This document shows, piece by piece, positions 34,020 through 42,542 of a stretch of DNA of 64,000 nucleotides; positions within the stretch are counted from its first letter, which is position 1; every line of letters starts with the position of its first letter. A program made the translations under genes and the position numbers. Origin of the DNA: Subdoligranulum variabile (GTDB taxonomy: Bacteria; Bacillota; Clostridia; Oscillospirales; Ruminococcaceae). The notes beneath the pieces were generated by a model. The model was not told the DNA's origin, did no database searches, and saw only the letters and a program-made list of their open reading frames with translations. The stretch is from the NCBI RefSeq assembly GCF_025152575.1, contig NZ_CP102293.1, positions 2,046,001 to 2,110,000 of the forward strand, written 5' to 3'.

Positions 34020-34549
34020 TCCTTCAGCCTCCTCTCATGAATCTGCTGGCGCAGCAGCAGTTTGGCACGCCACAGCTGGCTGCTCACCGTCGCGGGGGGA
34101 CGGCCCACCAGCGCGGCGATCTGGGCAGTGTCCCGGTGTTCCAGAAAATAGAGCACCGCCACCCGCCCGTAGGGTTCACGCAGATTGCGGACCAGCGCTT
34201 CCAGTTCCTCGGCCCCGGCGCGGTCGGCCAGCTGTTCGGCCGGGTCGGCGGCGTCCCCTTGGGGCGCGCCCCGCGGTTCGGGCAGAGCGTCGTCCCCCGG
34301 CGCTTCCACCCGGCGCACCCAGGCGCTTTTCAGGTGGTCCTTGCACTTGTTGGCCGCCACCCGCACCAGCCACGCCTTGTAGTATTGCGGTTCGCACCGG
34401 TCAATGGCGGAAAATGCCGCTACAAAGGTGTCCTGGGTCAGGTCCTCGGCGGTGTGGGGGTCGTGGACGAACTGCAGACAGACCGTATAGATCAGCCGCT
34501 GGTATTGCTGCATCAAGCCGGTGAATTCTTCGTTGGTCAGACCCCACAC
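34016..34549 (-). CDS. ECF RNA polymerase sigma factor 1
   Basis: This ECF sigma factor is about 175 residues. Region 2 is seen in YQRLIYTVCLQFVHDPHTAEDLTQDTFVAAF and region 4 in LREPYGRVAVLYFLEHRDTAQIAALVGRPPATVSSQLWRAK (both shortened here to their landmarks EDLTQDTF and TVSSQLWRAK). The start is unusual. GTG 34549 directly abuts AAGGAG with no spacing, whereas CTG 34540 (giving LTNEEF, the usual family start) sits 9 bp after it; ATG 34513 would cut region 2. I list the longest form. It heads a four-gene envelope-stress operon. Confidence 0.85.
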   Translation of the reverse strand: MWGLTNEEFTGLMQQYQRLIYTVCLQFVHDPHTAEDLTQDTFVAAFSAIDRCEPQYYKAWLVRVAANKCKDHLKSAWVRRVEAPGDDALPEPRGAPQGDAADPAEQLADRAGAEELEALVRNLREPYGRVAVLYFLEHRDTAQIAALVGRPPATVSSQLWRAKLLLRQQIHERRLKE

Positions 34550-34582
34550 CTCCTTTGCGTTCTCTTTCTATTCAATAAGACG

Positions 34583-34624
34583 ATTCCCCCGCGTCGGATT
34601 TTGCAACGCGGGGGAATTTTTTTG
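34583..34624 (+). other. Hairpin between xth and the sigma operon
   Basis: An 11-bp perfect stem (34583-34593 with 34607-34617) is followed by a T run on the plus strand, although both neighbouring genes are on the minus strand. It may act as a weak minus-strand terminator for xth, or affect the sigma promoter. Confidence 0.5.
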
Positions 34625-34649
34625 AAAAAAATTTTGGTTGAAGCAAACC

Positions 34650-35405
34650 TTACAGGTCCAGTTCCAGTGTCACCGGACAGTGGTCGCTGCCCAGAATGTC
34701 CATCAGGATGTCGGCCTTCCGGATCTGGGGGGCCAGCCGGTTGCTGACGAGGAAATAGTCGATGCGCCATCCGGCGTTGCGCTCCCGGGCACGGAACCGC
34801 ATGCTCCACCAGCTGTAGATGCCGGTGGCATCGGGGTGCAGATGGCGGAAGGTGTCGGTGAAACCGGCGGCCAGCAGCTCGTCCAGCTTGCCCCGCTCCT
34901 GGTCGCTGAAGCCCGCGGCGCCGCGGTTGGGGCCGGGGTTCTTCAGATCGATCTCGGTGTGGGCCACGTTCAGGTCGCCGCAGAGGATCACCGGCTTTTG
35001 GGCGTCCAGTGCCTGCAGATAACGGCGCAGGTCGTCCTCCCACTGCATGCGGTAGTCGATGCGGGCCAGCTCATTCTGGGAGTTGGGCACATAGAGGTTC
35101 ACCAGATAAAAGTCGGGATATTCCAGCGTGATGGCCCGGCCTTCGTGGTTGTGCAGGTCCTCCTCCAGGCCGTACCGCACCGACAGCGCCGGGGTCCTGG
35201 CCCAGATGGCGGTGCCGGAATAGCCCTTCTTGTCGGCGCTGTAGATGTATTCGGTGTAGCCCTCCGGGGCAAAATCGGCCTGGCCGGGCTGCATCTTGGT
35301 CTCCTGGATGCAGAAGAAATCGGCGTCCAGGGTGCGGAAGGTCTCCTCAAAGCCCTTTTTCAGGCAGGCCCGCAGGCCGTTGACGTTCCAGCTTACGAAT
35401 TTCAT
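34650..35405 (-). CDS. xth: Exodeoxyribonuclease III
   Basis: This 251-residue AP endonuclease/exonuclease III acts in base excision repair. The metal ligand region is FFCIQETKMQ (Glu near residue 34), the catalytic segment GDLNVAHTEIDL is near 143, NAGWRIDYFLVS near 215, and the terminal GSDHCPVTLEL carries the catalytic histidine. Length is typical. AAAGGAGG precedes ATG 35405. Confidence 0.94.
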   Translation of the reverse strand: MKFVSWNVNGLRACLKKGFEETFRTLDADFFCIQETKMQPGQADFAPEGYTEYIYSADKKGYSGTAIWARTPALSVRYGLEEDLHNHEGRAITLEYPDFYLVNLYVPNSQNELARIDYRMQWEDDLRRYLQALDAQKPVILCGDLNVAHTEIDLKNPGPNRGAAGFSDQERGKLDELLAAGFTDTFRHLHPDATGIYSWWSMRFRARERNAGWRIDYFLVSNRLAPQIRKADILMDILGSDHCPVTLELDL

Positions 35406-35426
35406 AGAGGTCCTCCTTTGTGGGGA

Positions 35427-36782
35427 TCAGGCAGGGGTTTTGACGGCGTGTTTTTTCCAGGCGCCGCTGGCAAAACGGATGACGAAGCAGAGCAGCCGGC
35501 AGACCCAGTCGATGATCATGGCCCACCAGACGCCCAGGGCGCCCCAGCCCAGCTGGACGCAGAGGATCTGGCTGAAGCCCAGCCGCCAGACGAGCATCGA
35601 GATGACCGACACCATCATGGTGAACCGCACGTCGTTGGCGGCGCGCAGGGCGTTGGGCAGCACGAAAGCCAGCGGCCAGAGCAGGATGCCCATACCGCAG
35701 TGGATCCAGATCAGCTGGGCGGAGAGTTTGGCGGTCTCGGGGGAGAGGGTATACAGGCTGAGCAGCGGGTTGAGCAGCGCCAGGACGGTGGCGTTGGTCA
35801 GGCCCTGGGCGATGTAGTCCCACCGCATGAGTTTTTTGGTGTAACGGACGGCCTGGTCAAAGTCCTGGGCGCCCACGCAGCGGCCCACCACGGTGATCAT
35901 GGCCAGGCACATGGCGTTGCCGATGATGCAGCCCACGTTGTCCAGGTTGTTGGCCACGGCGTTGGCCGAGATGTGGACGGTGCCGAAGAGGGAGATCATG
36001 CTGACCACCAGAACGCGGCCCAGCTGGAAGAGGCTGTTCTCGCAGGCTGAGGGAATTCCGATGGCCAGGATGCTTTTGACGGTGCCGCCCTCCAGATGGG
36101 TGACGCTGCGGGCGGTGAGGCGGAGCTGGTAGTCGTGGCGGGAGGCCAGGGACAGGATGATGACGGCGCCCACCGCACGGGAAACCAGGGTGGGGACGGC
36201 CACACCGGCTACGCCCATTTTCAGCACGTAAACGCAGAGGGCGTTGCCGCAGAAGTTGATGATGTTGACGATGACCGACACCTTCATGGAGACAGCGCTG
36301 TTGCCGGTGGAGCGGAAGATGGCCGCACCGGCGTTGTACAGGGCCAGGAAGGGGAAGGAGAGCGCTGTGATGGTGAAGTAGATGAGGGCGGCGTGCATGA
36401 CGTCGTCGGTGATGGAGCCGAAGAAAAGGCGCAGCAGGAGGGTGCGGGCCACCAGACAGAAGGCGGCGATGGCGCACCCCAGAATGGCGCTGAGGGTGAC
36501 CAGCTGCCCGGCGCTGCGGGCGGCTGCCCCCTCCTTGCGGGCGCCCAGGTACTGGCTGGTGACGACGGCGCCGCCGGTAGCCAGGGCGCCGAAGACGGTG
36601 ATGATGAGCTGGTTGATCATGTCCACCAGCGAAACACCGGAGATGGCGGCCTCCCCGGCGGAGGAGACCATCATGGTATCGGCCATGCCCACCAGGACCT
36701 CCAGGGCCTGCTCGATGATGAGGGGCCACAGCAGGGTGATGAGCTGGCGGTTGGTAAAAATCGGTTTGTTTTGTTGCTGCAT
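35427..36782 (-). CDS. MATE-family efflux transporter 1
   Basis: This 451-residue, twelve-helix MATE protein exports drugs or metabolites using a cation gradient. Characteristic segments are IIEQALEVLVGMADTMMVSSAGEAAISGVSLVD at the N-terminus and GAVVTSQYLGARKEGAAARSAG near residue 70. The substrate is unknown. ATG 36782 follows GAAGGGA. A second MATE gene lies at 49339-50688 and is not closely similar by eye. Confidence 0.9.
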   Translation of the reverse strand: MQQQNKPIFTNRQLITLLWPLIIEQALEVLVGMADTMMVSSAGEAAISGVSLVDMINQLIITVFGALATGGAVVTSQYLGARKEGAAARSAGQLVTLSAILGCAIAAFCLVARTLLLRLFFGSITDDVMHAALIYFTITALSFPFLALYNAGAAIFRSTGNSAVSMKVSVIVNIINFCGNALCVYVLKMGVAGVAVPTLVSRAVGAVIILSLASRHDYQLRLTARSVTHLEGGTVKSILAIGIPSACENSLFQLGRVLVVSMISLFGTVHISANAVANNLDNVGCIIGNAMCLAMITVVGRCVGAQDFDQAVRYTKKLMRWDYIAQGLTNATVLALLNPLLSLYTLSPETAKLSAQLIWIHCGMGILLWPLAFVLPNALRAANDVRFTMMVSVISMLVWRLGFSQILCVQLGWGALGVWWAMIIDWVCRLLCFVIRFASGAWKKHAVKTPA

Positions 36783-36821
36783 GGCAGCAAATCCCTTCTC
36801 TCTATAACTTTCCCGCAGATG

Positions 36822-36850
36822 AGTATAACACAAAAAAGAACCCCGTGCAA
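36822..36850 (-). promoter_or_regulatory. Promoter of MATE transporter 1
   Basis: On the minus strand TTGCAC (36845-36850) and TATACT (36822-36827) are 17 bp apart. The -35 lies inside the terminator stem of the upstream operon. Confidence 0.5.
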
Positions 36851-36859
36851 TGCACGGGG
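36832..36859 (-). terminator. Terminator of the MacAB-like operon
   Basis: A 9-bp perfect stem (36841-36849 with 36851-36859) is followed on the minus strand by TTC and TTTTTT. Confidence 0.8.
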
Positions 36860-36877
36860 CAGAGGCGCCCGGAGAGC

Positions 36878-38185
36878 TTATTCGTAGCGCAGGGCGTCGA
36901 TGGGGTTGAGCTGGGCGGCCTTGTTGGCGGGGTAGTACCCGAAGAAGACGCCGATGGCCATGCTGAAGCCCACCGCAATGAGGATGGAAGCGATGCTGGG
37001 CTTGGCGGCCATGCCCACCACGCTGCTGAGCAGCGCGCCCAGGCCGATGCCCAGGGCCACGCCGATGATGCCGCCGATCATGCAGAGGATGACGCTCTCG
37101 GTGATGAACTGCATGCGGATGGCGGAGCCGGGGGCGCCCAGCGCCTTGCGGGTGCCGATCTCCCGGGTACGCTCGGTGACCGAGACCATCATGATGTTCA
37201 TGACGCCGATGCCGCCCACCAGCAGCGAGATGGCGGCGATGGCCGAGATGCCCAGGGACAGGGTATCCAGCATTTCGGTCATGGATTCCACCAGGCTGGA
37301 GATGCTGCTGGCGCTGACGGTCCAGGTGTCATTGTAGGTGTAGTAGCTGGCAAAGAAGCTGCCCACCGTGTCCACAAAGCTGGTCACATCCACGCCGGAG
37401 GCGGCCACCACGGTGATGCTCTGGTAGCCGGGATCGGCGTCGGTGATGGATTTGGCAACATCCAGCGGCAGATAGATGTTGGTCTGGATCTGGTCGTCGT
37501 CGGTGACACCGAACATGCTGGCGTAGACGTTCTCGGTGTATTCGTAGACGCCCATTATATAAAAGGTATACAGATTCTTGTTGATGGTCAGCGTGAAGGA
37601 CTTGCCGATGGCGTCCAGATTGCTGCCGCCGATGGCCTGTTCCACAAACTTCTCGGAGACTACCGCCACCTTGCGGCCGGCGTCCTTGGTGTCGTCCAGC
37701 CAGCGCCCCGCCAGGATGGGGGTATCGTCCTCCATGGCCTGGAGTTCGGCGGCGTTGGCGCCCGACACCGAAGCGCTGATGGTAGTGGTGGGGTCGCCGT
37801 ATTTTTCAATGGTACCGGTGCCCACCTCCTGGGTCAGCTCGATGCGGCTGACCTCGGTGGGGAAGGCGGCGGTGAAGTCCGCCAGCATGTCGTCGGTAAT
37901 CAGGTCGTCGGCGGACGGGGTGGAGTCCATGAACCGCCGCAGCGTTACCCCTGCCGCGGTGCCGGAGGTGTCGTCGGAGTCCTTCTGGGTCAGGCTGACC
38001 GTGATGTTGCTCACGCCCATGCCGGACATGGAATCGGTGACGGTGCCGGTCATGCTGTTGCCCACCGTGACGATGGCGATGACCGCTGCGATGCCGATGA
38101 TGATGCCCAGCATGGTCAGCAGGCTGCGCATCTTGTTGCTGCGCACACTGGCCAGTGCCATGGAGATATTCTCAAAGAGCTGCAC
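36878..38185 (-). CDS. MacB/FtsX-like ABC exporter permease
   Basis: This 435-residue permease has the N-terminal NISMALASVRSNKMRSLLTMLGIIIGIAAVIAIV typical of MacB-type exporters, a large extracytoplasmic domain (about 50-280), and three C-terminal helices starting at SLGISAIAAISLLVGGIGVMNIMMVSVTERTREIGTRKALGA (landmarks VGGIGVMNIMMVS and GTRKALGA). It overlaps the ATPase gene by 14 bp. With the ATPase and adaptor it forms a tripartite-like mechanotransmission exporter for peptides or antibiotics. Confidence 0.9.
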   Translation of the reverse strand: MQLFENISMALASVRSNKMRSLLTMLGIIIGIAAVIAIVTVGNSMTGTVTDSMSGMGVSNITVSLTQKDSDDTSGTAAGVTLRRFMDSTPSADDLITDDMLADFTAAFPTEVSRIELTQEVGTGTIEKYGDPTTTISASVSGANAAELQAMEDDTPILAGRWLDDTKDAGRKVAVVSEKFVEQAIGGSNLDAIGKSFTLTINKNLYTFYIMGVYEYTENVYASMFGVTDDDQIQTNIYLPLDVAKSITDADPGYQSITVVAASGVDVTSFVDTVGSFFASYYTYNDTWTVSASSISSLVESMTEMLDTLSLGISAIAAISLLVGGIGVMNIMMVSVTERTREIGTRKALGAPGSAIRMQFITESVILCMIGGIIGVALGIGLGALLSSVVGMAAKPSIASILIAVGFSMAIGVFFGYYPANKAAQLNPIDALRYE

Positions 38186-38987
38186 GTTCGCCGGACCCCT
38201 TTCGTTCTCCCACGATCAGACCGTCGCGCAGCGTCAGCACCCGCTGGCATTCCTCGGCCAACTGGGGGTTGTGGGTGATCAGCACGATGGTCTTGTGGTA
38301 TTTTTCGTGCATCTCATGGAACAGGTCCATGACGATGCGGCTGGTCTGGCTGTCCAGGGCGCCGGTAGGCTCGTCGGCCAGGATCAGCGCCGGTTCGTTC
38401 ACCATGGCCCGGGCGATGGCCACACGCTGTTTCTGGCCGCCGGACAGCTCGTTGGGCTGGTGTTTCATCCGTTCGGCCATCCCCACCCGGGTCAGCCATT
38501 CCTTGGCCCGGCGGGTACGCTCCCCCGCGGGAACGCCCGCATAGAGCATGGGCAGCTCCACGTTTTTCAGAGCGCTCTGCCGGCCGATGAGGTTGTAGGT
38601 CTGGAACACAAAGCCGATCTTGCGGTTGCGGATGGCCGCCAGTTCGTTGTCCGCCGCGTTGTGAATGTCCACCCCGTCCAGGGTGTACTGGCCGCTGGTG
38701 GGTTTATCCAGCACGCCGATGATGTTCATCAGGGTGGACTTGCCGGAACCCGACTCGCCCACGATGGCCACGAACTCGCCGGGGTAGACCTGCAGGCTGA
38801 TGCCGTGGAGGATCTCCAGCTCGTTGGGCTTGCCGATGTAGTAGCTCTTGTGGATGTCGTGCATCTCGATGAGCGGCCGGGGGGCCTCCCCCGGGGCGTC
38901 GGGCAGATGCAGCTTGCGGGAGGCCTCGGGCGTTTCATCCAGCAGTTTGCTGGCGACCTCTTTGGCAAATTGTTCGGTGTCGTGCAT
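38172..38987 (-). CDS. ABC exporter ATP-binding protein (MacB/LolD-like)
   Basis: This 271-residue ATPase has Walker A GESGSGKST (near residue 75), signature LSGGQKQR (near 179), Walker B LILADEPTGALD (near 199), and switch histidine ITHN (near 231). About 40 residues precede the usual start of the domain. ATG 38987 is only 1 bp after the adaptor stop codon. It works with the permease downstream. Confidence 0.92.
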   Translation of the reverse strand: MHDTEQFAKEVASKLLDETPEASRKLHLPDAPGEAPRPLIEMHDIHKSYYIGKPNELEILHGISLQVYPGEFVAIVGESGSGKSTLMNIIGVLDKPTSGQYTLDGVDIHNAADNELAAIRNRKIGFVFQTYNLIGRQSALKNVELPMLYAGVPAGERTRRAKEWLTRVGMAERMKHQPNELSGGQKQRVAIARAMVNEPALILADEPTGALDSQTSRIVMDLFHEMHEKYHKTIVLITHNPQLAEECQRVLTLRDGLIVGERKGSGERAAL

Positions 38988-38988
38988 C

Positions 38989-40695
38989 TTACATGCCTCC
39001 CGGCGCGCCGCCTGCGTTGCCGCCGCCCATATCGCCGCCACCGCCGGGGCCGCGGTCACCGCCGCCAACGGGGGCGTCCGCCGGGGCGGCACCGCCCATC
39101 TCACCGCCGCCCTGCATCATCTCGGTCAGCGGGTCGGTGGTGTTGTCGGTGGTCTCGATGCCCTGGGTCAGGTCGGCGCTGGAACGGATAACGTCGCCCT
39201 CGTTCAGGTCATCGCCGGAAATTTCGATGTAGTAGTCATTGGATTCGCCGGTGGTGACGGTCACTTCCTCAAAGGTCATGTCCACGCCCTCGCCGCCGGT
39301 CTTGCGCAGCACATAGGTGGAGCCGTCGTCATGGGTGCCCACGGCGTCACGGGGCACCGTGAAGATGTCGTCCTTCTCGCTGATGACGATCTCCACCTGG
39401 GCGGAGATGCCGATGAGCAGCCCGGAGTCGGTGCCGCTGACGGTGACCGTGGCGCCGAAGGAACCCTCCGAGTTGGCCACGGGGTCGATGCGGGTCAGCG
39501 TGCCGGGGATCACCGCGTCGCCGGTGGCGTCGCTGGTGATATTGCACTGCATGCCGGTGGACAGCTTGCCCACCGAGCTGGCGGGGATGGTGACCTCCAC
39601 CGTCAGGTCGGACACGTCCTGGATGGTGGCCACGGTGCCGGTGCAGACCGAACCCACGGTGGCGTTCAGCTCGGTGATGGTGCCGTCCATGGTGGCGGTG
39701 AGGGTGCAGTCCTCCAGGGTGGACTGCAGGGTGGTCAGCGTGTCGGAGGTGCGGCTGGCCTGTTCCAGCTTGGTCTCGGCGCTGTCCACGTTGCGGGAGT
39801 TGGTGGTCACCGCGTTGTCGTAGTTCTGCTGGGCCTGATCCAGGGCATCCCGCAGCTGCTCGATCTGGTTGTAGTACTGGGCAATGGTATCAAAGCCCTG
39901 CAGGCCCAGTTCGGGGATGCTGCACTCGCCCTTGGCGATGCTCAGCTGATTCTGGTAATCCGAAAGCTGGTTCTGGATTTCCTGCTGGCGGTCGGTGCTG
40001 CCGTCGCTCTGGGCCTGGGTCAGCTGGATCTGCAGATTGGAGATGGTATTCTGCAGCTGGGCGATCTTCTCGGAGTACAGGCCGTAGTAGTATTCCACCA
40101 GCTCGCGGTTGGTGCCCTTGGCGCCGTTGGCGTTCTGCATGGAAGAATAGTAGTCGGTCAGCCCCAGGGTGTCGTAGTCCTGCTGGGCCTGGTCCAGTTT
40201 CTCCTGCAACTGGGCCAGGTTGGTAGCCTGGTCCTCCACGCTCTGGGTGTAGGTGGTCTCGGCCTGGTCCAGACTGTCGTTGTAGTTCTGCTGGGCGGTC
40301 TCGATCTGTTTTTCCACGTCGGAGGTGTCCAGCGTGGCGATGACGTCGCCGGTCTTGACGGTGTCGCCCACCGCCACGTTCACCGCCGTTACCTTGTAGG
40401 TCTTGACGGAATCCGAAGCCGTGACGCTGGCCGTGGACCCGGAGGCCACCGTGCCGTTGACGCTGACCGAATCGGTCAGGTTGGTTTTCTGCAGGGTGGT
40501 GGTGCGCACAAACTGATAGGTCAGGGTCTTGCTGACGGCGGCGGTGCGGCCCAGAAAGGAGACCACAAAGGCCAGGATCAGCAGCAGAATGACCAGAAAA
40601 ATCGTCAGCTTTTTGTGACGTTTGAACCAATGCAGGGGATTGTGGCGCTTGAACCAGTCCAGCGGACGGCGCGCGGCAGTGTCATGTTCCGACAT
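38989..40695 (-). CDS. MacA/HlyD-like adaptor with long coiled coil
   Basis: This 568-residue adaptor has a membrane anchor at 29-50, a split barrel/lipoyl domain (VNVAVGDTVKTGDVIATLDTSDVEKQI near 105), a long alpha-helical coiled region (about 130-340, rich in Gln, Asp and Tyr), a second lipoyl half (DGTITELNATVGSV near 359), and beta-barrel domains up to about 500. The tail (from about 525) is rich in Gly, Pro, Met and Ala. Such adaptors also occur in Gram-positives, where the helical hairpin reaches into the wall. It is the first gene of the exporter operon. ATG 40695 follows GGGAG at a long spacing. Confidence 0.87.
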   Translation of the reverse strand: MSEHDTAARRPLDWFKRHNPLHWFKRHKKLTIFLVILLLILAFVVSFLGRTAAVSKTLTYQFVRTTTLQKTNLTDSVSVNGTVASGSTASVTASDSVKTYKVTAVNVAVGDTVKTGDVIATLDTSDVEKQIETAQQNYNDSLDQAETTYTQSVEDQATNLAQLQEKLDQAQQDYDTLGLTDYYSSMQNANGAKGTNRELVEYYYGLYSEKIAQLQNTISNLQIQLTQAQSDGSTDRQQEIQNQLSDYQNQLSIAKGECSIPELGLQGFDTIAQYYNQIEQLRDALDQAQQNYDNAVTTNSRNVDSAETKLEQASRTSDTLTTLQSTLEDCTLTATMDGTITELNATVGSVCTGTVATIQDVSDLTVEVTIPASSVGKLSTGMQCNITSDATGDAVIPGTLTRIDPVANSEGSFGATVTVSGTDSGLLIGISAQVEIVISEKDDIFTVPRDAVGTHDDGSTYVLRKTGGEGVDMTFEEVTVTTGESNDYYIEISGDDLNEGDVIRSSADLTQGIETTDNTTDPLTEMMQGGGEMGGAAPADAPVGGGDRGPGGGGDMGGGNAGGAPGGM

Positions 40696-40774
40696 AAATG
40701 TTCCGAAGCTCCCTTCGCCTGAGGCGGATTTTTACTCCCCCAGTGTAGCGCGAAATTGTGTACAAATTTTGTTT

Positions 40775-40821
40775 AAAAAGGAAAAACAGCGATATGCCTG
40801 CACACACAAGCATATCGCTGT
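40775..40821 (-). terminator. Terminator of ECF sigma unit 2
   Basis: A perfect 12-bp stem (40786-40797 with 40810-40821) is followed on the minus strand by TTTTTCCTTTTT. The rest of the gap 40696-40891 has a weak promoter-like TACACT for the adaptor operon. Confidence 0.85.
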
Positions 40822-40891
40822 ATAAATTTGGCTAAATTGTGAATGTTGGGCCCAATTGCGGTATTTTTCGCGGTGTTACGCCTTTGCCCTG

Positions 40892-41956
40892 TTACGCCGC
40901 GGGCGTGAAACTGTCCAGCACTTCCTTCAGGACGTTGCGGGCGGCGGCACCGGCGTCGCCGGTGTTGCCGTAACCGCTGTAAGGTGTCACATCCAGGCGG
41001 TAGAAGATGCCGTTCAGCTCAAAGAACACGTAGGAATTCAGGTAGGGACTGGTTTTCCCGTTGCTGGTGCAGACAGGCAGCAGCGCGGTGATGCCGGACG
41101 GGGTGGTGTATTCCTCCACTTCCCACACAAGACCGTCCTTTTTAGCAAAATAAACCTGGTGCCCGGCCAATGAGGTCCCGGCAGGGCGGTCTTCCGAGGC
41201 CAGCAGCACATAGGCCTGGGTCTCTATGGTGTAACCGTTTTCCAGCATATCCATCCGGCGGGGGAACAGCTGCAGCGGGGCGTCCTCCTCCCACTCAACC
41301 GAGAAACCTGCGGGCCAGGCTCCGGCCAGACGGTTGCAATCTTCATAGTAAGCTTTGTAAAAGGCGTTTACTTCTTCCAGTGACATGGTTTCCAAGTTGT
41401 CGGGCCGGGGGATTTCAGCCGTGACAGGGGATACGTAAAAAGAGTTGTCCATGGGCGTTCCGCTGTCCAGCAGGTCACTTTGCGCCAGGGGCAGGCCGGT
41501 GGCCTCGGTCAGGTCGGCCCAGCTGCTGTAGCCGTGACCGCCGGGACCCGAGGGTGGCAGGTCGCGGCCGCTCAGATATGTTTCCATCGGCGGCACCCCG
41601 TCGGCATCCCATTCATCGTTATAGTGTGCCATCAGGGAATCCATCAGCTTGTCGGGCAGCTGATAGGCGGTCTGGTCGTACTGTATGGCGTATCCGGTGT
41701 TGTTTTCGGGGGCAAAGCTAGGGCGGGGATTGGTGCGCAGGTTGCTGAACTGCGCCCGGCCCAGCAGGGCTCCGGCGGCCAGCAGCAGCGGCGCCCCGAT
41801 GCAGACTGCCAGCCGCAGGGCCCGGGTGCGGCGCTTCTGCCGTTTCTCCCCGGCGGGCAGCGCCTCGGCCACGGCAGACCAGAGGTCGGTTTCGGCGGGG
41901 TGTAGCCCTTCCTGCAGCGCCTGGCGCAGCAGGGCTTCGTCGCGGTCAGGTGTCAT
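40892..41956 (-). CDS. Membrane-anchored anti-sigma-like protein
   Basis: This 354-residue protein has an N-terminal cytoplasmic part (1-45), one membrane helix at about 47-66, and a large extracytoplasmic domain (70-354) rich in Tyr, Pro and Gly. I find no zinc anti-sigma motif and do not recognise the outer domain. Its gene overlaps the end of an ECF sigma gene by 11 bp, so an anti-sigma or sensor role is inferred from position and topology. Confidence 0.7.
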   Translation of the reverse strand: MTPDRDEALLRQALQEGLHPAETDLWSAVAEALPAGEKRQKRRTRALRLAVCIGAPLLLAAGALLGRAQFSNLRTNPRPSFAPENNTGYAIQYDQTAYQLPDKLMDSLMAHYNDEWDADGVPPMETYLSGRDLPPSGPGGHGYSSWADLTEATGLPLAQSDLLDSGTPMDNSFYVSPVTAEIPRPDNLETMSLEEVNAFYKAYYEDCNRLAGAWPAGFSVEWEEDAPLQLFPRRMDMLENGYTIETQAYVLLASEDRPAGTSLAGHQVYFAKKDGLVWEVEEYTTPSGITALLPVCTSNGKTSPYLNSYVFFELNGIFYRLDVTPYSGYGNTGDAGAAARNVLKEVLDSFTPAA

Positions 41957-42434
41957 GGCAAAATCCCTCCTTCTCCAAAAGTGCGGCCAGTCGTCGTTTG
42001 GCCCGGTGGTAGCGGGTACGCAGATAACTTTCTGGCCGGTGGTGGATCTTCGCCAGGGCGGCGTAGTCCATGCCGTCCAGCACCCGTTCCAGCACCAGCG
42101 CCCGGTCCAGCGGGTCCAGGGTGTTCAGCGCCTCCCGCAGATTTTCGCTGATGCCGGGGTCCGGCGGGGCCGGTTCGGGCGGCCTGCGCTGCTCCGCCCG
42201 CTTGGCGGCGCGCAGCATGTCCAGCGCCGTGCGGTAGGCGATGCGGTAGAGCCAGGCCCGCTCGTTGTCCTGCCCGTCGCCCCGCAGGCTGTTCCGCCGC
42301 AGCCAGGCCTTCACGAAGGTGGCCTGCACGGCGTCCTGGGCGTCCGCTTCGCTGCCCAGCATAGCCGTACAGTACCGCAGCAGCGGTGGGGTGTAGGCGC
42401 GGACCAGTTTTTCCAGGTCCTGCTCGGTCTGCAT
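41946..42434 (-). CDS. ECF RNA polymerase sigma factor 2
   Basis: This 162-residue ECF sigma factor has region 2 landmarks QDAVQATFVKAW and NERAWLYRIAYRTALDML, and a region 4 helix-turn-helix ending in SYLRTRYHRAKRRLAALL. It differs clearly from the other ECF factor at 34016. GGAAGG precedes ATG 42434. It is co-translated with its membrane partner. Confidence 0.88.
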   Translation of the reverse strand: MQTEQDLEKLVRAYTPPLLRYCTAMLGSEADAQDAVQATFVKAWLRRNSLRGDGQDNERAWLYRIAYRTALDMLRAAKRAEQRRPPEPAPPDPGISENLREALNTLDPLDRALVLERVLDGMDYAALAKIHHRPESYLRTRYHRAKRRLAALLEKEGFCHDT

Positions 42435-42507
42435 ACCGGATCACTTCCTTTCCTGGGAGTCTTTTCACCCTTATAACGCCGCCAGAGCTCTGTTTGTGTC
42501 ACCCCTA

Positions 42508-42537
42508 AACAAAAAAGCGGCAAATTTTTGCCGCTTT
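42508..42537 (-). terminator. Terminator of the acyltransferase-pentapeptide operon
   Basis: An 11-bp perfect stem (42514-42524 with 42527-42537) is followed on the minus strand by TTTTTTG. Confidence 0.85.
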
Positions 42538-42542
42538 CACTT

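Noticed and set aside
34583..34624. Plus-strand terminator implying an undetected plus-strand gene
   Set aside because: No plausible plus-strand gene precedes it; I list it as a hairpin with unclear direction.
38995..39120. Repeat array or CRISPR in the Gly-rich segment
   Set aside because: It is the low-complexity C-terminal coding tail of the adaptor, with no spaced identical repeats.
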